This document shows, piece by piece, positions 12,519-25,674 of a stretch of DNA of 64,000 nt (position 1 is the stretch's first letter; each line of letters starts with the position of its first letter). Below the pieces are notes generated by a model. It searched no databases, was not told the origin of the DNA, and worked only from the letters and a program-made list of their open reading frames with translations. The translations under genes and the position numbers were made by a program. The stretch is from Oscheius onirici (lineage: Eukaryota; Nematoda; Chromadorea; Rhabditida; Rhabditidae). The stretch covers positions 3,856,398-3,920,397 of the forward strand of contig OW051469.1 of the NCBI GenBank assembly GCA_932521025.1, given 5' to 3'.

Positions 12519-14053
12519 CTAGAGAGCCTTGATGATGTTGTCGAGAAGACTGCTGGCTCCAATACGGAACAGTGTGGGACTGAGCCATTCCTTGCCGAGA
12601 ACGTCTTCGATCAAAGCGACGTAAGCGAGAGCCTCTTGCGGTGTCTTGATGCCACCGGCAGGCTTGAAACCGACCTGAAAGAGAATTTATTGGTGGTTCA
12701 AAAAAGTGTTTCTTTGAAACTCATTTGTTTCGATTTAGTAGTGAAACCATTGAACACTCATTGTCAGTTTATCTGTAAGCTGGCATGTGAGAAAGACGAG
12801 CCGGCTTTTGCATCAAGATTTCTTCCCCATTCCTACTAAATACTGTCACCTAACGAGATGCGCAGCTAAGATGATTGAAAAGTATAGTTTGACAGCATCT
12901 TTTTGCTCCCAAAATTCATCTTTTTCGCTCTAAACGGGAGAGAATGGAACGGTTACTGTAATATTATTGGGTTACTGTAATATGTTATTGTTTTCGAACG
13001 AATCATATGTCCAGCCAGTTCATGTTATCTGCCTGACATTGTTAGCGTCACCTAGTGATGTTTTCTTCTAGAACTTACCTTCTTTCCAGTCAGTTCATGC
13101 CATCTTTTGATGGCCTGACACATCACGTAAGAGACTTCCAGAGTTGCGTTGACAGTCTCTTTTCCAGTGGAAGTTTTGATAAAGTCAGAGCCTTGAAAAG
13201 AAAGAATAAAAAGTAGAAAAGGAGTCTAAACCTGCTACAATGCTCGCCCAGCTGGCCTTGTAGATGTTTGATAGGTTTTGGAGCTCACCAGTAGCCAGAA
13301 TTGTTTTCAGATGAGCTTGGCCGCAAGCCTTTTTCAGGGCGGTTACTTCTTCGCAGAGGGCTGAAAGGGGCATGTTTTTATGTCTGTTCTGGTAGGAAAA
13401 TTAGGATATTGTGATGAAAAACTCACTCTTCCAGTCTCCTTCAAGAGCCAGAGCTCGACTGATGACAATATCGATTTCTGTAGCTCCATCGGCGACAGTC
13501 AGCTCGACTTCCAGGACCTTGGACTTCAAATGATATTGTCCAGAAGGAAATCCGGCGGCAACTGAGATATTTTTCAGACTATTTTCGAAAAAAAAAACTA
13601 ACCGGAAGCAACACCCAGTCTCTTTCCAAGAGCACTCAAATGGCTGGTAACTTCTGAAACACGTTGTGGATAAACGCATACGGCAGCACAAGTGATATTT
13701 TCCTAGAACTTGGGCTAATTTTGGTTGAAAACTTTTCTCACTCCAGGAACGGGAGCCAGAGCACGATCTGTAAGAGCTACGACTCTTCCCATGGTGTCAT
13801 CACCGGCCAATGTGGTCAAGTCGATGTATCCAACAAGAGAAAGGAGCTGGTCTCTCTAAAAGTCCACCAAATTGTTCAAAATATGGCTCTCGACCTGTTT
13901 AAATAGCACCTCTGCCCGTTTCTCATACTGAGCAGTCTTGGCAGCAATGTCGGAAGACTCAAACGTTCTGCCGGCCTAGGAAACACTGACTACTGAAAAA
14001 CTAGAGGAAACCTCTTTCTGGAAGGCGCTCTCGTCAAAATGAATTGGAAACAT
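12519..14053 (-). CDS. DERA: Deoxyribose-phosphate aldolase
   Basis: Eight exons, complement(12519..12674, 13079..13191, 13232..13360, 13427..13561, 13603..13702, 13742..13855, 13910..13975, 14012..14053), 284 aa, frame closing exactly. The enzyme cleaves 2-deoxyribose 5-phosphate to glyceraldehyde 3-phosphate and acetaldehyde in deoxynucleoside salvage. The Schiff-base lysine lies in GSDFIKTSTGK and the second active-site lysine in VGFKPAGGIKTP; AAGFPSGQ and VAVCVYP-like strands of the TIM barrel are also clear. An acceptor (TCTTCCAG) lies 17 nt before the ATG and the NAC-alpha stop is only 254 bp upstream on the same strand, so this is probably the downstream gene of a trans-spliced pair. 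Intron 12675-13078 (404 bp) is the only long one. Confidence 0.95.
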
Positions 14054-14306
14054 GGTGGCAGTCGCAACTGGAAGACAAAGGTCACAAAAGAAGCGAGAGA
14101 CGATTGATGATAAGATAAAATATGGCACCAGAGCGCACTAACTACCGAGCCGCTTGGCAAATAGATCGCTGAACGAGCCCGGCCTCAATGACAAGATCGC
14201 GCGAAAAGCTCGGATGCTGCTTGTAGAAAGAAAGTGAAAAGACGAAATCAAAAAATATTCATTCTGTAACATGAACAAAAACAAACCAAGCACCGGCAAT
14301 GATTCA

Positions 14307-15073
<767 letters not shown>

Positions 15074-15858
15074 TTTCTACTGAAAAACTACGATTGAACC
15101 TCGAATGACGGAATTGAAAGAACAAGGAAAATATGACAGGAAACAGCAGGAAAAGCTGATGGCATAGGAATTCCAGTTTCAACAGAACGCTGTAAAACGG
15201 CGTGAGCGACACAACAAACTGGGAGCACAAGAACAAACAAAAAACGTGTTTCACATCGGCTTCAGAGCTACAGAAGGTAGAATGAGCCAGCTAAAATGAA
15301 TAATGTCAAAATCCGGAAGCAAACCGGTGGTCAAAATTGAGGAAAACCGACGTGCGCTTAAAACGCAATCAACACTCCAGCTAAAGTACATTTTTTACAA
15401 CAAAATTTTAGAAACTGAAAAAGGCAGAACAAAAAGAGCGGTCAGAAAATATGTAAAAGTGAACTTTAGGCCAAAGAGATTTCAAACCGCGGAAAATTCT
15501 AGGCAGATTACGGTAGAGTCGGCGCTAGAGCGCGGTAATTCAAATGGGTTCATTTTCTAAAATTATTTCCTTTTCTACAATTTTCAGTCATTTTCATCCA
15601 ATTATTTGTTCGTTTTTTAGTAACGGAGTAAAGCAAGTGTACACAGTCCCACACGAATGCCGCACCTCGTTTGAAAGATTATTGACACCAAATACTGGGC
15701 TTTCTTTATAAGTTAAATAGCCTGCTGAATCAAAATTTCTTTAGAAGTTGAAAAGTCTGCTGAATATATTCTACAGAATTGTTGTTATATATCTCTTTTC
15801 TGTCTTTCAAGCCTTTCCCAGCTCTCTCACTTTCGGTTAAGTCGTATGTTCAGGCCGA

Positions 15859-17388
15859 ATGAAGGTCGTATTTCTCCATCCAGACCTCGGAATCGGCGGA
15901 GCTGAACGTCTCGTAGTCGACGCAGCAGTAGCTCTTCAGAACAAAGGACACGATGTGAAAGTGATCACAAATCACTACGACAGTTCCCACTGTTTCAAGG
16001 AGACCGAACAGCTTGGTTAGTTCCATTTTTCTGATCAAAACAAGCAGAAGTTCAGATGTAAAGGTGTATTCGTACTTTCCTCAAACCATTTTCGGCCAAA
16101 TGTTTGCTCTCTGTGCCTATATTCGCATGATCATCGCAGCTTTTATAATCGGAGCCACAATGGACTACGACGTGATATTTTCCGACCAGGTGGGGTTATT
16201 TTTCTATTTTGCTCTAAAAACTTTGAAAAAAAAAGCAACTATGTATTCAGAAGGTTCTGTACAAGCCTGTCAAAAAAGGAATTTAGGTCTCTGCCAGCCA
16301 AGTAATCTTCCGTCTCTTCTTCTGGAAGCCGGCTCGTCTGATTTTCTACTGTCACCATCCCGATTTGCTGCTAACTGACAGGAAAACAACCGCCAAATCC
16401 GCCTACAGACTCGTTTTGGACTTTGTGGAAGAACAAACGACTCGACTGGCCGACGTAATCTGTGTGAACAGTCTCTATACGGCAGAGATCACTAAGAAAA
16501 CTTTCGGCTCCTTGAAAGATCGAGAACTTACAGGTTTCTACTTATTTAACCTTATGGTTACGTCTTTTCAGTACTGTATCCATCCGTAAATACTGATTTC
16601 TTCGACAAGGCCGTTGAATCAACGCTGACGGACATTCCAGCCTCAGCCGAGCATGTTTTCTCCTCGCTAAACCGATTCGAAGTGAAAAAAAACGTGCTTT
16701 TAGCTCTGGAAGCTTTTGGTATGCCCTTTTCTAACTATTTTCCAATAAAACTGTTTTTTCAGCCAAACTAAAGAATCTCCTCTCTGCCGACGATTATGCC
16801 AAATGCCATCTCGTAATAGCCGGCGGCTACGACAAGCGAAACGAGGAAAACATTGCCTATTACAGTCAGCTGGTCAAGTATGCGCAAGATTTGGAACTTA
16901 AGACCAGTCAAATCACTTTTATGCGATCTCCCTGTAATTTATCGCTGTTTTCCTTAAAAATATTGATTTCCAGCCGATCAGGACAAAATTTCACTGCTAA
17001 AACGAAGTACAGCAATTCTGTATACGCCGGACAAGGAACATTTTGGAATTGTACCGGTGGAGACTATGTATTTGGGCCGTCCGGTTATTGCAGTCAATAC
17101 TGGAGGTCCGTTGGAGTCACTTTCCATAGTTTTGTCTTTCAGGTCCATTAGAAACAATTGATCACGAAAAAACCGGATTTCTTGTAGAGCAGAAGCCGAT
17201 AGAATTCGCCAAATGCATGGCCAAATTGATAGCTGAGCCACAGCTGAGAAAAACAGCTCAAATTGAGGTGCGTTCTAGATTTTCTTCCAAAAAAATATCG
17301 TGTTCAGGGTCCTAAACGTGTCCGCAACCTTTTCGCCTTTCCGGCATTCTCCTCCCGGTTGGATCAAATCGTGAGGAACGAAATCTAG
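15859..17388 (+). CDS. alg2: Alpha-1,3/1,6-mannosyltransferase ALG2
   Basis: Eight exons, join(15859..16015, 16056..16189, 16287..16533, 16572..16718, 16763..16933, 16974..17105, 17143..17267, 17308..17388), 397 aa. It adds the second and third mannoses (alpha-1,3 then alpha-1,6) to GlcNAc2Man1-dolichol on the cytosolic face of the ER in N-glycan assembly. The N-terminus ([19 protein letters not shown]) is the signature Gly-rich loop of GT4 enzymes in the ALG2 family. [10 protein letters not shown] and [18 protein letters not shown] are typical. The C-terminal EX7E motif is in [20 protein letters not shown] with the following GGPLETI. Hydrophobic stretches near residues 70-95 may lie on the membrane. 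All introns are 37-97 bp. Confidence 0.95.
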
Positions 17389-18824
17389 TCAGTTCTGTGA
17401 TATCTTTTTGTATTTATTTTACGTTATTTTCTGGTTTTAATATAAAGCTTGAGTATTTTCAATCGTTCGCAGCTATTCGTACCTCTCAACTGCTTATTTT
17501 TCTCATAAGAACGTTGAAAGATAGTGAAACAGCGGAAAACAATTTTAACCCAAAATGGCCGCAAAAGTACGTAGCGGTCGTTTAGTACGCAGCGGCTAAA
17601 TTTCAAATTTTGCGGGAAAACTTCACTCAGCTAGTTGACGACGTTCTTCGTCAATCAGACGCTGTTCTTTTTTTCATGTGATTGATGTCCTTTTTTTCAA
17701 GTCATTGCTGTGCTTTTTCATCAAATTTCATGAGCACGTTGAAAAATTGTTTACAAACAGCGCTTGAAATGTGATAGACTTCTCTGCTTTGGTTGTTTGC
17801 TCCTGCCACACTTTTTTTAGATTCTTCTTCCCTCCCTGCTATCTATTTAGTGTTTTTTTCACTTTTCACAGGAGCTCTGACTTCTTGTTTAGACAGCTGT
17901 TTATGAGATAAACGTGGTCTGCATCCAGTTTCCTGCTAATGACAATTCCGCATTTTCTCGCTTTCTTTTCATGCCTTCATTTGTTTCAACACAAAATGTC
18001 TCTTTTTTCGGCCTATAAGTCGAGAGAACCTTGCTTGGTTTATGGCAGAACGCATTCTCGTTGTCTGTTTGCATCATCCCACTTCTCTTGTTGATCGCAC
18101 GCAACTTGCTCGTTATCTACGGTGCCCTACTTTCCCCATTATGAACTCGCAGTATACGAGCAAAAATCACCAAAGTTGTTGACCCCCGCTCGCTCGGCGA
18201 TTTCCTCTTGTAATTGGGACCGGTTTTTCATTTGCTCCGTATTTATTTTGCACCGTTTAGTTCTTGGGGCTAATTCCCCTCAACCTCGCTGTTTTTACAT
18301 GTAGGGTATAATTTGCGTGGAATGGTCAATTTCCTCTCCTCTTCCCTCTCATGAAAGTTTATTAGCACCTGCTTGAGCAATTCTCTTCACCCCGTATGTA
18401 TCGCCAAACGTTGCCCGTGAGTCTTCCATGTTCTTTGGATGTTGTACGTGTTTTTGACAACTTCACCCGGAATGATTTCTTCAACCATGATGCAAGTGAT
18501 GTTTGTTATGATGACATTGAGGCTTTGGCCCGGGTCCCTGTTCTGTCAGATAAGGAAGGGTTGGACAGTCTCTCGCGAGAAGATTCTTCGAGAACAATTC
18601 GTTTTATCACGGTCTGGTCGGACGATTTTTAGGCGGGCCTTTCAACAAGGCTACGTGCCCCTCTTTTTTATTGATTTCCATCGTCCGACCTTGCATTTTC
18701 GGGCGGGGAGTTTGTGTTCTTTTCGCTTGTGCCACTAATCATTCAATGTTCCACGTTTCAGCATAATTTTGTCCGTTTCTTTGCCTCTTCTCAAAATTCC
18801 AAATAATTGTTTGTTTTTCAGAAA
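17389..18824 (+). other. Intergenic and promoter region upstream of peroxiredoxin
   Basis: AT-rich, with many T-runs and no supported gene; the open frames here are short and have no homology I recognise. It ends in TTGTTTTTCAG at 18811-18821, three bases before the peroxiredoxin ATG at 18825. That acceptor has either an upstream non-coding exon in this interval or is the spliced-leader acceptor. The region probably holds the peroxiredoxin promoter. Confidence 0.5.
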
Positions 18825-19503
18825 ATGTCCAAGGCTTTTATTGGCAAGCCTGCCCCCGACTTCCAGACTAAGGCTGTCTTCGATGGGGAGTTCGTCGATG
18901 TGAAGCTCTCCGACTACAAGGGAAAATACGTCGTGCTCTTCTTCTACCCTCTGGACTTCACTTTCGTCTGCCCCACCGAGGTAAGCAAAACGTTTTTTCT
19001 AAGTCAAAATAAACGTTTACAGATCATCGCCTTCAGTGACCGTGCCGACGAGTTCAAGCAGATCGGCGTCCAACTGCTGGCCTGTTCGACGGACTCTGTC
19101 TTCTCGCATCTGGCCTGGATCAACCAGCCGAGAAAGCACGGAGGACTCGGAGAGATGAAGATCCCCGTTCTGGCCGACACCAACCACCAAATCGCCCGCG
19201 ACTACGGAGTGCTCAAGGAGGAAGAGGGAATCGCCTTCCGCGGACTCTTCATCATCGATCCCTCTGGCAACCTCCGCCAGATTACCGTCAACGATCTCCC
19301 AGTCGGACGCTCTGTCGATGAGACTCTACGACTTGTCCAGGCCTTCCAGTTCGTCGAAAAGGTTAGTCATTTTCAACTTTCCCACTCTAAAATTCTCATT
19401 TCAGCACGGAGAAGTCTGCCCCGCTGGCTGGACTCCAGGAAAGGACACGATCAAGCCGGGAGTCAAGGACTCGAAGAGCTACTTCGAGAAGGCCAACCAC
19501 TAA
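18825..19503 (+). CDS. prdx-2: Typical 2-Cys peroxiredoxin
   Basis: Three exons, join(18825..18980, 19023..19361, 19405..19503), 197 aa. The peroxidatic cysteine is in DFTFVCPTE and the resolving cysteine in GEVCPAGW. The GGLG motif ([13 protein letters not shown]) and a C-terminal YF motif (SYFEKANH) are present. Together these make eukaryotic enzymes prone to hyperoxidation and able to act as peroxide sensors. There is no signal or transit peptide, so it should be cytosolic, reducing H2O2 with thioredoxin. Codon bias is very strong, consistent with high expression. The symbol follows the C. elegans orthologue by family assignment. Confidence 0.97.
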
Positions 19504-20182
19504 GAAGAGAGGAAAACGACGAGGCTACACAACGACTGTATTCGTACGCCTTCTTGTAGACTCGTAATCCCTGTAACGTGTAAGCATTCATATATAAATT
19601 GTCGAATTTTTATACCGTATCCTTCTTTATCCTTTGGTTGACGTCATTATTTACTGACCTCTCATCTTGACCGGGGTCACTCGGCAACACAAGGTTATGA
19701 TTGTTTGCCGGTGGGCGGCTGTGGGTCAAAAACGCCGGCGCCGGTATCGATTCATTGGAATGCAAGCCAAACAGGTGACTCACTGTTTCCCAACATGGAG
19801 CCTATACTTCTTGTTTTCCTCATTTTTCTTTTCTATCCAGTTGTTCAATGAATCTGCTCCATGGCTAATTCAAACTACCAATTAATCGCGTTTCTAGAAC
19901 ATGTGGATCAAATTTCGGTCGTTTTACGCCATGGAACTGCTCTTTCTTCCATGGTTTTTTTGCATTAAATGGCCCAACATCGATAGATTTCTTCCCGATT
20001 TTCTGTCATTTCATTCTTCGTTTGTTATTTGCCTTCAAGATTGCGAAATGGATGATATTTTATTGAAAAATACCCCAGTCATTCTCCTATTCTTTTGCAC
20101 ACAAAAGATATAGGTTTTTAGCAAAATAATGACATGGAAAAACGTCTTGGGGACAATCTTGTGCAGATTTCATAGCTCTTCA
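19504..20182 (+). other. Peroxiredoxin 3' flank and pkc-3 5' flank, no gene seen
   Basis: Contains the 3' UTR of peroxiredoxin and AT-rich sequence without a convincing reading frame. GCCGGCGCCGGT near 19736 is a GC-rich palindromic patch of no evident function. Confidence 0.4.
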
Positions 20183-20313
20183 TGTACAATATACTTGGGC
20201 AACCCGACTCGAGTCGAGCCCGATTTGAGCCACGAGTCGGCTCGACTTGACACGGCCTGCGAGCCAGTTCGAATCGAATCGGCTCGTGACTCGACGCCCA
20301 AGTATAATGTACA
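20183..20313. repeat. Short inverted-repeat element rich in GAGTCG/CGACTC
   Basis: About 130 bp with outer ends TGTACAATATACTTGGGC and the near-complement GCCCAAGTATAATGTACA. Between them lie runs of ACTCGAGTCGAGC, GTCGGCTCGAC and CGAATCGAATCGGCTCG that can pair internally. It has the form of a small MITE or foldback. No target-site duplication was confirmed. It lies upstream of the aPKC gene. Confidence 0.6.
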
Positions 20314-20497
20314 AACTACGAGCCAATCTCTTTATCTCCTTCACTTTCTTCCAAAGGCTTGAATTGCTCCAAAACTTTCTTCTTGACTTCCTTAGCCTCA
20401 TGAATCACCTTCTTTATCAACTTTTGCTTTCAATTTCTGTTACTTAAAGAAACTTTTCCATCAAAAAACCTCTTATTTTCAGGGCTGAAGAAGCAGC

Positions 20498-23400
20498 ATG
20501 GAGGAGGACACGGATCTCAAGATCAAGACTCGTTTTCTCGGAGATGTAAGTCTTTTTTGCTCTTCCTGTCCATTTTTACTTCTTTGGAAGAAATCCCAAA
20601 CTGTGTTTATTTCTCTTTGCAATTTTGCATCAATTTTAAGATCAATTTTGCATAGAGATACGGATAAAAATCTTGCTGGATTAACCTAGAAAGTGGTTTC
20701 AGGTAATCGTCCAGCACGCCCGTCCGCCTCTAGTTCTAGACAACTTCTTCTCTCTGCTCAAAGACGCCTGTAAACAGACCCAAGCCCAGCCGATCACTGT
20801 CAAATGGATCGACGAAGACGGTTAGTTCTCCTTTCCCATTTTTGACCGAAATCCATCTTCCAGGCGATCCGGTGACGATCGAATCCCAGATGGAGCTGGA
20901 CGAGGCTGTCAGAATACTTCATCAGAACGAGGAGTCTGAAATTGATGTTCACGTTTTTCTTGGGACGCCGGTACAGCCAGGACTTCCGTGCTCGGGAGAA
21001 GACAGTGAGTTTTCTTGACATTTTGAACCAGGAAAAATATGTTCGTGCTGTCGAGTTCAGCTAGATTCAACAGCGAAACCAGATCATTTACTTACTTTTT
21101 TGATTGTCATTTTTTATCTAAACCCAACATCACAGGAAACGAACCAGAAGCAAGACAGATTTGTTGCTGTTTACGGGGCCACCAAGCCCTTCAGATTGCG
21201 TTCAAAATGGCTGTGGAATCTTGCTCAGTCTATGAAATTTGCGCTTGAATACAACCAAGCACTTTTATAACGACAAAATTTCCAGAAAACATCTACCGTC
21301 GAGGAGCCCGTCGCTGGAACAAAGTCTATCTCTACAATGGACATCGTTTCCAAGCCAAACGACTCAACAGGTACCGAATTTTCTTGGATTTTCCATTCTT
21401 GCAGACGCGTGCACTGTGTCATCTGTTCCGACTATATTTGGGGACTGGGTAGAGCTGGTTACCGCTGCACCAGCTGCCGAACCTGCGTCCACAAGAAGTG
21501 TGTCCGTCTCGTGAGAAACTTTTGCGGACAGAGCCAAGAAGCCCCACATATGCACATTTCTCCTCAGACTGTGGTAACGATGCCGCCGTCGGCCATGAAA
21601 GGAGCCAATGGAGAGAGACAATCCTACGCCGGAGGAATGACCAATGGAGCTTTCCAGGAGGCTGAAATCGAGACGGAACACGAGGGATCGAGAGGCGGAG
21701 AAGGCGACAACAGATGGACTGTCAAAGTGGATGATTTCAAGTTCTTGAAGGTCATTGGGCGAGGATCTTATGCAAAGGTAAATTTGCATGTTTTTAGGTT
21801 CTTGATGGGAGAAATTGTGAAAATGTCAGCTTTCCGATCAATACTACAAAGATTCATCAACACTTGTAAAAAAAACTTCCGCTACGTTCCCGTTTGAAAA
21901 ACTTCCGCGCATCTTTAGCTACGGGAACTGCGGCACAGAGCAGAGAGAGCGCACCTGGTGCAAAAGAAGCGTGTTAGCAAGATCCCAGCGCAACGAGCTG
22001 GTGTGAATGGAATGAAGAGTAACTGTGCGGTATAATGAGCTGAAACGAACTTTAACGAGGTTATGAGTTGCTGAGGGTGCTTAGAAATGTTAAAAAAACT
22101 ATTTATTCGGCTATCGATGCATTTCGCATGACCGGATCACATTCGAAGAGTCGAGGAGTCTTGGACTGATGATGAGAGCGGTTGTGGTATCCAGGTTTCT
22201 CAAGCTACAGGATCCGCAGGACAGGCTAGGCTGGCGAGAGATGCCAGGGTAGACAACCTTCGTGTACTACCACCCGAAATTGAACTTGCGATCGCTTTCT
22301 TCATAGACTGTCATCCTATCCACTTGACTATCCGGGCTCTTAGAAATGTAACTATCCTAAAACTCTGCAGGAAAAATTGCAACTGAAAAGATTGTTCATC
22401 TAATCCTTCACTTTTTTCAGGTAGTGCAAGCGGAGCACCGAAAGACGAACCAGATCTATGCCATCAAGATAATCAAGAAGCAGATGTTCAACGAAGACGA
22501 GGACATTGACTGGGTCCAGACGGAAAAGGCCGTCTTCGAAGCAGCTTCCAATCATCCTTTCCTTGTCGGTCTGCACTCCTGCTTCCAGGTACTTTTTTTC
22601 CTTTTTTTCACTGAGTGTTTCCAGACCAAATCGCGTCTCTTTTTCGTGATAGAATTCGTCCCGGGCGGTGACCTGATGTTCCACATGCAGAGACAGCGAA
22701 AACTGGCTGAGGATCATGCTCGTTTCTACTCGGCCGAAATTATTCTCGCTCTGCACTTCCTTCATTCGAGGGGAATCATCTATCGCGATCTGAAGCTCGA
22801 CAATGTCCTCATCGATGCCGAAGGACACATAAAGTTAACCGATTACGGAATGTGCAAGGTTCGTTTTTTATGAGTGTTGTACAAAAGTATCTCGCTTCCT
22901 TTCGCCTGCGTAAAAAGTTGCCTAGAAAATTCTAAAAAATTCACAAAGTTTTTTTTTAAAATATTCACAAAGTTTTCGAGTGTGAAAATGAGCAAGAGTT
23001 GTTATTTCCTTTTTTGCTTCAAATAAAGTTAATCGACACGGAGTTTGGTGTAAAAAATTGGGTGCTTCCAGGAAAACGTCGGCCCGACCGACACGACGAC
23101 GACCTTCTGTGGAACTCCAAACTACATTGCCCCTGAAATTCTTCGCGGCGAAGCCTACGGGTTTAGCGTTGACTGGTGGGCTTTGGGAGTTCTCATGTAC
23201 GAGATGATGGCCGGCCGTTCGCCCTTCGACATGCCAGCGACTCCGAACGACAACGATCAAAACACGGAGGACTATCTCTTCCAGGTTATTTTTGTCTTGT
23301 TTTGATACTTGGACTTAAACAATACCCTAAAAGGGTAAAATAGTACTAAAATGATCTGTCTACATCTTCAGTCTAGAAATATGTCCTGTTCCAGACGATT

Positions 23401-24184
23401 CTCGAAAAGACGATCCGAATTCCTCGAAGTCTGTCCGTCAGGGCTGCCACGATTCTGAAGAGGTTCTTGGACAAGGATCCAACGACTCGACTTGGCTGCA
23501 ATCCCGACTTGGAGGACAGCATCAACGAGATGAGAGACCATCAGTTCTTCAGCGGACTCATCGATTTTGAAATGGTGAGGCTTGTTTTTAAGTTTTATAG
23601 ACGTTTTATTTTTGTTGAAACACGAGAAAAGGTAGACGATCCAACAGTTCCAGACTTTACTTCCAGACACAACTAACACACAAAAGTCAAAGATACTTGT
23701 AGAAACGGGCTTAGTTGTGACGCGTCTTGACAGGAAATCCCGCTCCACAACAACTTTCAACCTTCCAAAGTCGCTCGACTCCACAAATAATCATTTAGTC
23801 ATTTTTAGACCAAGAAAGTGTCGTAAAGAGTCGGTTAAGATTCTTCGAGATTTTGCAGTAGAATGTCACTAAAAACTTGTAAAGATTTTTGCCGCTAAAT
23901 GCAATAGATTCCGTCCGAAAAGTTTGTGGTTGCAGTTTTACCTTCTCTTCTCTATTTCTAAAACAATGCTCTATTTTCAGCTGGAACAGAAGCTCATCAC
24001 GCCTCCTTACAAGCCGGAAATCAACTCTGATCGTGATCTGACCCACTTCGACCAGCAGTTTACAGAAGAGCCAACCACTCTCACTCCGGATGACACGGTC
24101 GCCATCGACCGAATCGATCAGTCCGAATTCGAGGGCTTCGAGTACGTCAATCCGCTCCAGATGAGTCGAGAGGACAGCGTCTAA
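20498..24184 (+). CDS. pkc-3: Atypical protein kinase C
   Basis: Ten exons, join(20498..20545, 20703..20820, 20864..21004, 21286..21370, 21405..21777, 22421..22588, 22625..22858, 23072..23284, 23395..23574, 23981..24184), 587 aa. Residues about 10-95 form a PB1 domain (the PAR-6 docking module). The pseudosubstrate [11 protein letters not shown] follows at 107-117 with Ala at the phospho-acceptor position. A single C1 domain spans H122-C171 with perfect H-x12-C-x2-C-x13-C-x2-C-x4-H-x2-C-x7-C spacing. The kinase has [24 protein letters not shown], the aPKC-type DYGMC and the T-loop [14 protein letters not shown]. The turn motif is TTLTPDD. The hydrophobic motif FEGFEYV has Glu at the phospho-site, the hallmark of aPKC. 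It should act with PAR-3/PAR-6 in cell polarity. Intron 21778-22420 carries a SINE-like copy. Confidence 0.97.
22219..22337 (-). repeat. tRNA-related SINE-like element, copy 2
   Basis: Near-identical to 11682-11797 over its whole length, same orientation, with a two-base insertion (GACAACCTTCG versus GACTTCCG). It lies in the 643-bp intron of the aPKC gene, antisense to that gene. It has the same tRNA-like head and non-tRNA tail. Confidence 0.65.
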
Positions 24185-24654
24185 TTTTTTTGCTCAAGTA
24201 GTCCGTCTGTAACCTTATTTATTCTATTTTTGTCTTACAAAATCTGTATCTAATCCTTTTTCTTACCCCCATCATTCTCTATTTCACTTACCTGTAAAAT
24301 GCGCGAATTGTGATCGAATTTCGAGATGTTGTGATGAACGATTAATGAAGTTGAAACTTTCAAAAAAATAAATAAAAGAGGGGACAGGGCTATCTGAGCT
24401 ACGGAATCCCAACGGAGAGCTGACTGACTGGCCTTTTCTTCTGTCATCAAGTAGGAGCGAGTCTTTTTGAACAGCTTCTTCCTTTTTGAACGGCAGTTCA
24501 GCTTTGTGGGAATCGAAATGATTGCACCAATTGGAAAGCAAGGTGCAGACGACAATCGACAAGCTTCGATCGACAGTTTTGATCGGATATGACCTCGTTG
24601 ACAACATTTTCAAAACAAGGTGAGAAACGTTTTGTCCGTTTTCAAAACAGGCCA

Positions 24655-24673
24655 GACGACTTCGTCGCCTGGA
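24655..24673. repeat. CAGACGACTTCGTCGCCTG hairpin motif (three copies)
   Basis: The same 19-mer occurs at 24655, 25348 and 28047. It is nearly self-complementary (CAG.CGAC-TTC-GTCG.CTG), with one A/C mismatch. In two copies it is followed within about 35 bp by a similar CCGTTTTCTAA block. It may mark ends or internal hairpins of one repeat family. Confidence 0.55.
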
Positions 24674-24842
24674 AACTTGTCTATCTGCTCATTGCCGTTT
24701 TCTAATTTTTTTGCATCTATTAGGGCGCGTCAGAAGTCGTGTCCCGTAGTACTACAGCTACCCTTCAAATTGATCGAATCGGTCCAAAAATTTAACTGGG
24801 GGTAATCGACCCCGAAAAAAAAATATTGAGAATTTTTGGGAC

Positions 24843-25312
24843 AGTTCGGATTTTGGGATCAAGGGTTACAGTAGGTTTTAAAATCGGCCCAAAAACGTAT
24901 TTTCGCGATAACTTTTTGAGGTTAGGAGATACAAAAAAATGGTCAACTACAAAAAACTAAGCTCATCGACACGCATCTTTCTTTTTTTGAAAAACGTAAT
25001 TTACTATTTCGCGCAAAAAGTTATTCAACTTTTAAGAAAAAGATTTCCTCTCGGCGGACTCGAACCCTGGTTGCTCCAGCGTGGTTAACGCACTGGCACT
25101 GCGCCATTTTCTCAAAAATTTAAAAGTCGAATAACTTTTTGCGCGAAATAGTAAAATACGTTTTTCAAAAAAAGAAAGATGCGTGTCGATGAGCTTAGTT
25201 TTTTGTAGTTGACCATTTTTTTGTATCTCCTAACCTCAAAAAGTTATCGCGAAAATACGTTTTTGGGCCGATTTTAAAACCTACTGTAACCCTTGATCCC
25301 AAAATCCGAACT
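24843..25312. repeat. Large foldback element with a tRNA-like sequence in its loop
   Basis: Left arm 24843-25045 and right arm 25118-25312 are near-perfect inverted copies about 195-200 bp long, for example GATGCGTGTCGATGAGCTTA against its complement. The 72-bp loop contains, on the minus strand, a tRNA-like segment with TGGCGCAGTGCC (A-box-like) and GGTTCGAGTCC (perfect B box), followed in the arm by TTTTT. Related tRNA-like sequence recurs at 59578-59652. No transposase is present, so it is a non-autonomous foldback or MITE-type element. Confidence 0.85.
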
Positions 25313-25674
25313 GCAAAAAATATTACCCTTGTTGTTTAACAAATACCAGACGACTTCGTCGCCTGCCGGCGTCGTAACGCCAACATCGTGGATTTGGCTT
25401 TGCCTCTCACTAGCGCAGAACGCTTTCTGTCTAAAATCGCGCGCAGCGCGCGCCAGAAGCATTTTCAGGTTCCGGGATTTATTCCATCGGATTCAGCGCA
25501 AAAAGTTACCCCTAGAGCCTTATTTTCAAGTCGATAAGTCAAAATCCTTGGATAGAGGTATAACTAACCATATCTCAGAGGGAGTATCTTTTAGAATTTT
25601 GATTTTCGACCTGGATCACATCTCTACGCCCAGCATTTTTGGACAGAAATTTTTTCATCGAAAAAGTTGGTGTA

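Noticed and set aside
15303..15560. 85-codon plus-strand frame between NAC-alpha and ALG2
   Set aside because: Basic, low-complexity composition, no homology, no splice or poly-A context; likely chance ORF in the promoter region.
25046..25117. Functional tRNA gene in the foldback loop, and the other tRNA-like modules
   Set aside because: A and B boxes are present but acceptor and anticodon stems do not pair, so I call them tRNA-derived repeats, not tRNA genes.
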